Part shown: positions 13,530 through 19,215 of the stretch, one piece after another
Layout of the letters: every line of letters starts with the position of its first letter
Numbering within the stretch: position 1 is the first letter of the stretch
Assembly: GCA_910584065.1 (NCBI GenBank)
Contig: CAJTZN010000055.1
Coordinates: 1-19,215 of the forward strand
Reading direction: 5' to 3'
Source: an uncultured Eubacterium sp.
Lineage (GTDB): Bacteria; Bacillota; Clostridia; Lachnospirales; Lachnospiraceae
DNA length: 19,215 nt
The notes under the pieces: generated by a model
The model's input: only the letters and a program-made list of their open reading frames with translations
What the model was told of the DNA's origin: nothing
Databases searched by the model: none
Program-made: the position numbers and the translations under genes

Positions 13530-15371
13530 ATGAAGAAAAAGACAGGTGTAAAAGCTCTTGTTGGATTACTGACCCTCTGTTCCGGAATCATGGTTTCGAA
13601 TATTCCGGCACAAGCGGATAATCCAGTCGTACAGAATGTCTATACGGCGGATCCGGCACCGATGGTGTCAGGGGATACACTGTATCTCTATACGTCACAC
13701 GATGAGGATAAGCTGGTTAAAGATTTCTATACGATGAATGACTGGAAATGTTATTCGACAAAGGACATGGTAAACTGGACGGATCTCGGAACGGTCATGA
13801 GTTATAAATCGTTTACCTGGGCAGACACAGAAGATCCGAGGGCGTGGGCGCCCCAGTGCGTGGAGCGCAACGGCAAATTCTATCTGTATGTGCCGATCCA
13901 TAAAAAGGGCGGCGGCATGGTGATCGGCGTCGGCGTTAGCGATAAACCGGAAGGACCGTTTGTCGATGCCTTAGGAAAACCGCTCGTCGATGACGGCTCA
14001 TGGAACAATATCGACCCGACCGTATTTATCGACGATGACGGCCAGGCTTACTTATATTTCGGAAATCCGAGCCTGCGCTACGTGAAGTTAAACGAAGACA
14101 TGCTTTCCTATGACGAAAGTATCGGTAAGAAAGGGATCGTCAGCATTGATATGACCGAGGAGGCATTTGGTCCCAAAGCGCAGAGTGACCGAAAGTGTGC
14201 CTACGGAGAGGGTCCATGGTTTTATAAGCACGGCGATCTGTACTATATGGTATACGCGGCATTTATGAAATCCGGACAGGAAAGTCTCGCCTATTCGACG
14301 AGCCAGTGGCCGACTGGACCGTGGGAGTTCAAAGGGGAATTCATGGCCCCACAGGGACTGGGAAGTTCTCCGACCTGTTATACGAATCATCCGGGTGTCG
14401 TAGATTTTAACGGACATTCTTACATGTTCTACCACAGCCAGCCATTACCGGGTGGCGGCGCTTACCACCGCTCTGTGTGCGTAGAGGAATTTACTTATAA
14501 TGAGGATGGTACGATTCCAGAACTTAAAATGACCGTAGACGGCCCGGACGCGATCGGTACGCTGAATCCGTTTGACCGGACAGAAGCCGAAACATTTGCC
14601 CGGGGGACTGCCATAGAAACGGAAATGAACAAACAGGGCGGCGTGTCGGTCTGTGACATCAAAGACAGCAGCAGCCTGAAAATAGAAAATGTCGATTTCG
14701 GCAGCAAGGAAGCCATCCGGTTCCACGCGTCCGTTGCCTCGGACAGCGACAGTTCCGCAGCCATTGAAGTTCGTCTGGATTCCGAAGACGGCGAAAAGAT
14801 CGGTACGGTCCAGATTCCGAACACGGGAAGCAAGGATACTTATCAGACATGTACGATTGACATCACACCGACGACCGGCGTACACGATCTGTATTTCCTC
14901 TTTACCGGAGAAGGAAGCGAAGAGCTGTTTAAATTTGATTACTGGCAGTTTGAGAAGGAAGCAGAACCAGAACCGACAGCAACTCCGGCTCCGCTGCAGA
15001 CGCCTACACCGGCACCTTCAGCAACGGTGACGCCTTCGCCGTCTCCGACCGTCACGCCATCAGCCGAGCCGAAAACAGAAAAGATTTCGGTGGCGAAGAC
15101 GAAAGGCCTCTCTGTGAAAAAACAGAAGGGCAAAAAAGCGAAAGTGACATGGAAAGCCGTGAAGGACGCGGACGGATACCAGGTCGTATACGCGACAGAT
15201 AAGAAAATGAAAAAAGGCGTGAAAAAATGCAGCACGAAAAAAGCGACTTATACGATCAAAAAATTGAAAAAGGGCAAAAAATACTTTGTCAAGGTACGGG
15301 CTTATCAAAAAGATGAGAACGGCAAAAAAGTATACGGAAGCTATAGTTCAGTAAAGAAATTTAACGGATAA
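13530..15371 (+). CDS. Secreted GH43 enzyme with CBM6 and FnIII-like domain (arabinofuranosidase/xylosidase type)
   Basis: The 613-residue protein is exported: residues 1-29 are a signal peptide ending in IPAQA-D. The five-bladed GH43 propeller spans about 33-345. All three catalytic acids are visible: D41 in YTADPAPM (base), D162 in NNIDPTVFIDD (pKa modulator) and E227 in AYGEGPWF (acid). A CBM6-type beta-sandwich follows (about 352-478, from TEAETFA to FKFDYWQFE), then a Pro/Thr linker and a lysine-rich fibronectin type III-like domain (about 521-613, AKVTWKAVKDADGYQVVY). The layout resembles arabinoxylan arabinofuranohydrolases; beta-xylosidase activity is possible. Start 13530 is preferred over 13518 because AAAGGA directly abuts the latter. 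The next gene follows after 11 nt. Confidence 0.93.
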   Translation: MKKKTGVKALVGLLTLCSGIMVSNIPAQADNPVVQNVYTADPAPMVSGDTLYLYTSHDEDKLVKDFYTMNDWKCYSTKDMVNWTDLGTVMSYKSFTWADTEDPRAWAPQCVERNGKFYLYVPIHKKGGGMVIGVGVSDKPEGPFVDALGKPLVDDGSWNNIDPTVFIDDDGQAYLYFGNPSLRYVKLNEDMLSYDESIGKKGIVSIDMTEEAFGPKAQSDRKCAYGEGPWFYKHGDLYYMVYAAFMKSGQESLAYSTSQWPTGPWEFKGEFMAPQGLGSSPTCYTNHPGVVDFNGHSYMFYHSQPLPGGGAYHRSVCVEEFTYNEDGTIPELKMTVDGPDAIGTLNPFDRTEAETFARGTAIETEMNKQGGVSVCDIKDSSSLKIENVDFGSKEAIRFHASVASDSDSSAAIEVRLDSEDGEKIGTVQIPNTGSKDTYQTCTIDITPTTGVHDLYFLFTGEGSEELFKFDYWQFEKEAEPEPTATPAPLQTPTPAPSATVTPSPSPTVTPSAEPKTEKISVAKTKGLSVKKQKGKKAKVTWKAVKDADGYQVVYATDKKMKKGVKKCSTKKATYTIKKLKKGKKYFVKVRAYQKDENGKKVYGSYSSVKKFNG

Positions 15372-15382
15372 GGAGTTATTCG

Positions 15383-16906
15383 ATGAAACACGAACTGTTC
15401 GTCTATACACGGATCCCTGACGACAGCTTCTGTCCCCCGGAATACGGAAACAGCGTACATATCGCTGTTTCCGAAAACGGAGGCACAGTAGTTCCCTTAA
15501 ATAATAATGAGGGAATCCTGTACGCGGAGGCGGAAATCAGCCAGAACAATGAGATCATAGGTAAAAGTCTGTCCGAACCAGTCGTCGTTTTCCTGCCAGA
15601 CGGAAATGGCAGCGCTTCGGAATACGCTATTTTAGCAAAGCGGATCGGACACGACGGGGCAGAAGAAGGCAGCAGGGGATCAAAACGGCTTTTATGGCTG
15701 ACACAAGATTTTATTACTTTCGAGGAATGCGGCCTTGTTGATGTGGCAGAGCATCCGCGCCTGGGCGAGATCGCGGATATCACGGCAGGTAACGTTGCCA
15801 GGAATGAAAAAGAGCGGCCATTCTCAAACGCTCAGCTGTTCGCGGACGTTGCTTCATTCTCAGGTATTGAGATCGATGCCGGACTTTATGACGCGATCCT
15901 GCAGTATTATACGCCCGTGGAGGAACAGAATACCGTTCGTCGCCAGGAATGGCCAATGGATTCTTTTCCGCTCGCTTCCGGATTCGCAGATCCGGTTATT
16001 TTTTTATGGAACGACATGTATTATTATATTGCTACCAACGATAATACGGGAGATGTCGGCTTTTGGGTACGTGAGGCCGAGCGGCTGCCGGATCTGTTCC
16101 TTCCGGAAACGCCGCAGCATCTTATCCTCGACAAGAATGAGGAAAAGGGGTTGATCCAGACCTTTTGGGCACCGGAGTTCCATGTGATCGGCGGGCGCGT
16201 ATATCTGCTGTTTGCCGTGAGCGGGGATACGTTTGACCCACAGTGTCATATGATGCGGCTCAAAGAAAACGGCTCGATCATCCGCGCGGGTGACTGGGAA
16301 GATCCGGTCCGCGTGAGGAAAAAAGAGGGAACCTTTCTCGGTGAAAAAGGCATCACGCTGGATATGACACATTTTAGCAACGGCGGTCGATCTTACCTGA
16401 TCTGGTCCTACCGGGAAAACTGTATGGCGGAAGGAGATACCGGTTCCATGCTCTATATCGCCTCTACCGACCCCGATCAGCCCTGGCAACTGACGAGCGA
16501 TCCGGTGCTCTTATCGCGCCCATTATACGGGTGGGAAAATGTCGCGGGCACCATCAATAACGAGGGGCCCTATCCGCTCCTGACAGAGGATACGATCTAT
16601 ATTACGTATTCGGGCGGATCTGCCTGCAACTGGACCTATGCGATCGGGTTATTAAGCATCGGACGGGACGAGGACCCGCTGGATGTGACCCGCTGGAAAA
16701 AGAGTCCGTATCCGGTGCTTTCAACCGCAGATCTGGACGGCATATACGGCCCGGGACACAACTCCTTTTTTCAGGATAAGAGCGGAGATACGTATATCGC
16801 CTACCACGCGGAAAAGACTGCTTACGATTCTCCGCGGAGTACAATGCTGCACCGCATCCGCTTCCGGGAAAATGGGGAGCCGGTTTTGTGGATGAGCCAG
16901 AAGTGA
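15383..16906 (+). CDS. Cytoplasmic GH43-like glycosidase with an extra N-terminal domain
   Basis: A 507-residue protein without a signal peptide, hence probably intracellular. The C-terminal 310 residues are a GH43-type propeller: FADPVIFLWNDMYYYI (base D203), TFWAPEFHV (261-269), LDMTHFSNGGRSYLIW (D327) and NNEGPYPLL (acid E394), so the three catalytic positions are filled. The first 185 or so residues (LNNNEGILYAEAEI, EYAILAKRI, KRLLWLTQDF) look like a degenerate partial propeller seen at the front of some Lachnospiraceae GH43 proteins; its role is unknown. A clear AAGGAG site lies before ATG 15383, 11 nt after the secreted GH43 gene, so the two are co-transcribed. It probably removes arabinosyl or xylosyl units from imported oligosaccharides. 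No obvious terminator follows. Confidence 0.88.
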   Translation: MKHELFVYTRIPDDSFCPPEYGNSVHIAVSENGGTVVPLNNNEGILYAEAEISQNNEIIGKSLSEPVVVFLPDGNGSASEYAILAKRIGHDGAEEGSRGSKRLLWLTQDFITFEECGLVDVAEHPRLGEIADITAGNVARNEKERPFSNAQLFADVASFSGIEIDAGLYDAILQYYTPVEEQNTVRRQEWPMDSFPLASGFADPVIFLWNDMYYYIATNDNTGDVGFWVREAERLPDLFLPETPQHLILDKNEEKGLIQTFWAPEFHVIGGRVYLLFAVSGDTFDPQCHMMRLKENGSIIRAGDWEDPVRVRKKEGTFLGEKGITLDMTHFSNGGRSYLIWSYRENCMAEGDTGSMLYIASTDPDQPWQLTSDPVLLSRPLYGWENVAGTINNEGPYPLLTEDTIYITYSGGSACNWTYAIGLLSIGRDEDPLDVTRWKKSPYPVLSTADLDGIYGPGHNSFFQDKSGDTYIAYHAEKTAYDSPRSTMLHRIRFRENGEPVLWMSQK

Positions 16907-16940
16907 AAGGCGGAAAACAAAGAAAACATAAACAATTCAG

Positions 16941-16969
16941 TTGACAAAATCATACTTCTATGTTATTGT
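16941..16969 (+). promoter_or_regulatory. Near-consensus promoter upstream of the Rpn-type gene
   Basis: A perfect -35 TTGACA (16941-16946), 17-bp spacer, and -10 TATTGT (16964-16969) preceded by TGT (extended -10). It is about 145 nt ahead of the gene start at 17113. The stretch between holds no convincing ORF and is A/T-rich. This makes the nuclease gene a separate transcription unit from the glycan cluster. Confidence 0.7.
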
Positions 16970-17112
16970 AATAAAAAGCATTACCATTCTTTTTATCTGT
17001 AAGGAATCTTTTATTTCAGAGAACGTCAATGCTTTATTCCAAAAATCAAAAAAAGCAGGGAGGTTGTTTGAAATAAAAGAAACCGGCTCTCTGCGAAACA
17101 GGGAGGGTTTAT

Positions 17113-18006
17113 ATGGAGAAAAGAGTAGACCGGAAGCCGAATGCACCCGCACTTCCGGTAACACCCAAAAAAAGGAATTACAAGGATTCTGTATTCCGTA
17201 TGATCTATCAGGATAAATCAGAACTTTTGAATCTGTACAATGCGGTAAATGATACCCATTATACAGACCCGAAAGAATTGGAAGTGGTCAAGCTGGAAAA
17301 TGCCGTTTATATGTCAATGAAAAATGACGTGTCCTGCGTGGTCGATCTGCGTTTGAACCTGTATGAACATCAGTCTACGGTAAATCCAAACATGCCGCTG
17401 CGTGATCTGTTTTATGTGACAAAGCTGTATGAAAAGATGATCCAGAAGGAAGAGCAGGATCTGTATTCAACTAAGCGGATTCAGATCCCGTCGCCCTGCT
17501 TTGTTGTGTTTTACAATGGAGCGAAGGAACAGCCGGAAAGGAAGATTCTGCGGCTATCAGAATCCTTCTACCGTAAAACGGATGAAGTTAATCTAGAGCT
17601 GATCGTGCTTCAGTTAAATATTAATACGGGATATAACGAAGAATTATTGGGGAAATGCCGTTCCCTGTGTGATTATATGCGGTATGTAGACAGGGTACGC
17701 TGTTACAAAAGCCAGATGGAATTTGAGGAAGCAGTAGAAAAGGCGGTGTTAGACTGTATCAAAGAAGGGATCCTGAAAGAATTTCTAGTAGCCAACCGGG
17801 CGGAGGTGATCCAGATGAGTATATTTGAATATAATGAGGAATTACATATGAAGACGGTGAGGGAAGAGGGGCGAGAAGAGGGAATAGCCTGGGAGCGCAG
17901 CAGATTGTCTGCCATCATGCAAGGACGGGGAATGTCCCCAGGATTGATCAGAGAATTGTTCGATGCCCCTATCGAAACTATGTATAATGCAGATGATAAC
18001 CAATAA
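17113..18006 (+). CDS. Rpn-family recombination-promoting nuclease / PD-(D/E)XK transposase-like protein
   Basis: A 297-residue protein of the Rpn/PD-(D/E)XK transposase-like group, common in many copies in clostridia. Near the N-terminus it has the typical YKDSVFRMIY start (23-32). The nuclease core is CVVDLRLNLYEHQS (75-88), with Asp78, Glu85 and Gln87 as the likely D...ExQ active site, followed by PLRDLFYVTKLYEKMI. The C-terminal tail has the repeated EEGREEG pattern usual in this family. In E. coli, RpnA is a DNA endonuclease that promotes RecA-independent recombination; recent work on such genes also points to phage defence. The strong GGGAGG site and ATG 17113 are clear. It stands alone with its own promoter, and a long hairpin follows at 18038-18105. 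It looks intact. Confidence 0.88.
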   Translation: MEKRVDRKPNAPALPVTPKKRNYKDSVFRMIYQDKSELLNLYNAVNDTHYTDPKELEVVKLENAVYMSMKNDVSCVVDLRLNLYEHQSTVNPNMPLRDLFYVTKLYEKMIQKEEQDLYSTKRIQIPSPCFVVFYNGAKEQPERKILRLSESFYRKTDEVNLELIVLQLNINTGYNEELLGKCRSLCDYMRYVDRVRCYKSQMEFEEAVEKAVLDCIKEGILKEFLVANRAEVIQMSIFEYNEELHMKTVREEGREEGIAWERSRLSAIMQGRGMSPGLIRELFDAPIETMYNADDNQ

Positions 18007-18037
18007 ATGTTCAATGTGTTTAACGTATCATAAAGAT

Positions 18038-18105
18038 GAGATAATAATATCCCGCGAAATTCTTAATAATTTGGCACAAGAATTTCCGCGGGATATTATT
18101 ATTTC
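18038..18105. repeat. Long near-perfect inverted repeat after the Rpn-type gene
   Basis: The left arm (18038-18064) and right arm (18078-18105) pair over about 27 bp with one bulged base and one G-T pair, around a 13-nt loop. The core is ATATCCCGCG with A/T-rich ends. It lies 31 bp after the Rpn-type stop and 73 bp before the convergent gene's stop. It can act as a bidirectional transcription stop, although no run of T follows the stem. Alternatively it is a MITE-like or nuclease-associated palindrome. Confidence 0.75.
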
Positions 18106-18178
18106 CAGAAGTAAAGCAAAATCAGTCAAAAGCTACCGCATTAACTTTCATTTACTCTGGTAAACTGGTTTTTACGAG

Positions 18179-19215
18179 TTATTTTTTTGCTACAAGAGTG
18201 ATCTTATCCAGCGAGACGTTGCCGGCAAATCCTTCTTCCGCCGTCTGTACGCCAACCGAATAAGTACCGTCTGTAATCGTAGATTCATACTTGGAAAGAT
18301 CTAATGTAGCAGTGCCATTCGTAATTCCCTCTGTATGATCACCATACTGTGACAGTCCTTCGCCAAACAAAATGGCATTCAGTTTCTTTGGACTGCCGTC
18401 CACCGTTACTTCGTAGATGATTTTTGAATACTTCTTTAAATTGACATCGGCCGGCAGAGGAACTTTAAACAATGCAAGATAGATGCCCAGACCGGCCATA
18501 TTGGATTTCTTCGCCTCATCCGGTATGGTCGCAGCAGTTCCAGTGCCGCTGGCATCTTTAAACGTGAGGGAAGTAAGCTCGAGGTCTCCGTCAAAAACGA
18601 TTGTTTTATCGTCCTTTGGATCATCCCATTCCACCTGAATCACCAATGCTTCCGGATCCTCTTTCGATTTGGCAAGCTTTGTTAGATCCAGCGTTTGTGT
18701 TTGAGGGCCATTTTTATCCGTTTTAAACGGATTGCTATAGAACATATCCGTTTTACTTCCCCAAGAATCGCCTTTCCCCCTGATACCAAGCTGTATCGAA
18801 CAATTCGATTTTGCTGTGGCATCTATGATATTTGCCGCTATCTCCAATGAAGTAAACGTGCCAGCCTTGATCTTTGCAATCTCGTCTGCCGTAAATTTGT
18901 ACGTTATCAAATTGGAAGAACCTGCCCATACTTTTTCATATGTATAGGAGAGTGTATCTTTCCCTCCGAGATCAGCAGCTGTAAATACCCTGTCGCTTTC
19001 CACAGGCGCTGATTCAACCGGCGCTGATTCTACTGGCGGTTTACTCGGTGCTGGTGTTTCCGGCATACTTGGGTCCTCTGTAGAAGAACCGATAGTGTCA
19101 CCATAACGTACCCAGATTCCTGTGATCGTAACACCTGCTAACGTACCGCCCGGTGCTGTCGCTTTCAGTAAAATGCTCTTGCAGGTAAGATCGGTGTCCT
19201 GATCCCAGTTATTGG
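18179..19215 (-). CDS. C-terminal part of a modular, probably secreted protein (runs off the window)
   Basis: The minus-strand frame is open from the right edge (first readable codons NNWDQDTDLTCKSILLKATA) to the TAA at 18179-18181, at least 345 residues, so the start lies beyond 19215. The Met at 19066 is only internal. An upstream domain ends with GVTITGIWVRYGDT. A Pro/Ser/Glu linker follows with PVESA-type repeats (SAPVE three times). Then come two beta-sandwich-like stretches: one from TAADLGGKDTLSYTYEK to about SLTFKDASG, the other from NMAGLGIYLALFKVPL to the end (SLDKITLVAKK). I do not recognise a named family; the style is that of carbohydrate-binding modules on secreted clostridial enzymes. 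The catalytic part, if any, is outside the window. It converges on the Rpn-type gene. Confidence 0.75.
   Translation of the reverse strand, partial: NNWDQDTDLTCKSILLKATAPGGTLAGVTITGIWVRYGDTIGSSTEDPSMPETPAPSKPPVESAPVESAPVESDRVFTAADLGGKDTLSYTYEKVWAGSSNLITYKFTADEIAKIKAGTFTSLEIAANIIDATAKSNCSIQLGIRGKGDSWGSKTDMFYSNPFKTDKNGPQTQTLDLTKLAKSKEDPEALVIQVEWDDPKDDKTIVFDGDLELTSLTFKDASGTGTAATIPDEAKKSNMAGLGIYLALFKVPLPADVNLKKYSKIIYEVTVDGSPKKLNAILFGEGLSQYGDHTEGITNGTATLDLSKYESTITDGTYSVGVQTAEEGFAGNVSLDKITLVAKK

Noticed and set aside
17963..18163. A 66-codon frame spanning the inverted repeat after the Rpn-type gene
   Set aside because: It starts inside the nuclease gene and runs through both hairpin arms, so it is explained by the palindrome rather than by coding.
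1..19215. CRISPR array, tRNA or rRNA genes
   Set aside because: No regularly spaced repeats, no tRNA cloverleaf sequence and no conserved rRNA segments were noticed on either strand.

Overview
The window looks like a chromosomal segment of a Gram-positive, gut-type clostridium, most likely Lachnospiraceae. Reasons: Shine-Dalgarno sequences of the GGAGG/AAGGAG type before nearly every gene, TTGACA/TATAAT-type promoters, an argCJBD operon of clostridial layout, secreted enzymes carrying lysine-rich Ig-like or fibronectin-like modules with Pro/Thr linkers, and an Rpn-type nuclease gene. The placement is inferred from protein flavour and gene layout, not from a marker gene.

Positions 1-2180 are a decay zone. 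An OmpR/PhoB-type response regulator has lost its N-terminal strand and acidic pocket. It overlaps by ATGA a histidine kinase that stops nine residues after its H-box histidine. Immediately downstream lies a dead IS1380-family transposase with an in-frame TAG plus an internal deletion and frame change. Positions 2187-2934 hold a compact, visibly AT-rich MNT nucleotidyltransferase/HEPN pair, a probable horizontally acquired toxin-antitoxin-like module. A strong symmetric terminator at 3123-3150 closes this region.

Positions 3170-9142 are the arginine (ornithine) biosynthesis block. argG is on the minus strand, divergent from argC-argJ-argB-argD on the plus strand. The 250-bp divergent intergenic region has a well-formed sigma-A promoter for each direction and several ARG-box-like half-sites, so joint ArgR/AhrC-type repression is likely. 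With argJ the acetyl group is recycled. argF, argH and carbamoyl-phosphate synthase genes are not in the window.

Positions 9145-16906 are a plant-glycan utilisation cluster. A minus-strand AraC-type regulator is divergent from three plus-strand genes. These encode a large secreted beta-helix protein with a lysine-rich Big2-like domain, a secreted GH43-CBM6-FnIII enzyme, and a cytoplasmic GH43-like enzyme. The arrangement suggests extracellular attack on an arabinose- or xylose-containing polysaccharide followed by intracellular trimming. No transporter gene is present in the window.

Positions 16941-18105 carry a stand-alone Rpn-family (PD-(D/E)XK) nuclease with a near-consensus promoter, followed by a long near-perfect inverted repeat. 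The window ends inside the C-terminal part of a modular, probably secreted protein on the minus strand (18179 to beyond 19215). I found no rRNA, tRNA or CRISPR array. The regulators, promoters and boxes are read by eye; all functional claims come from motif recognition without database searches.
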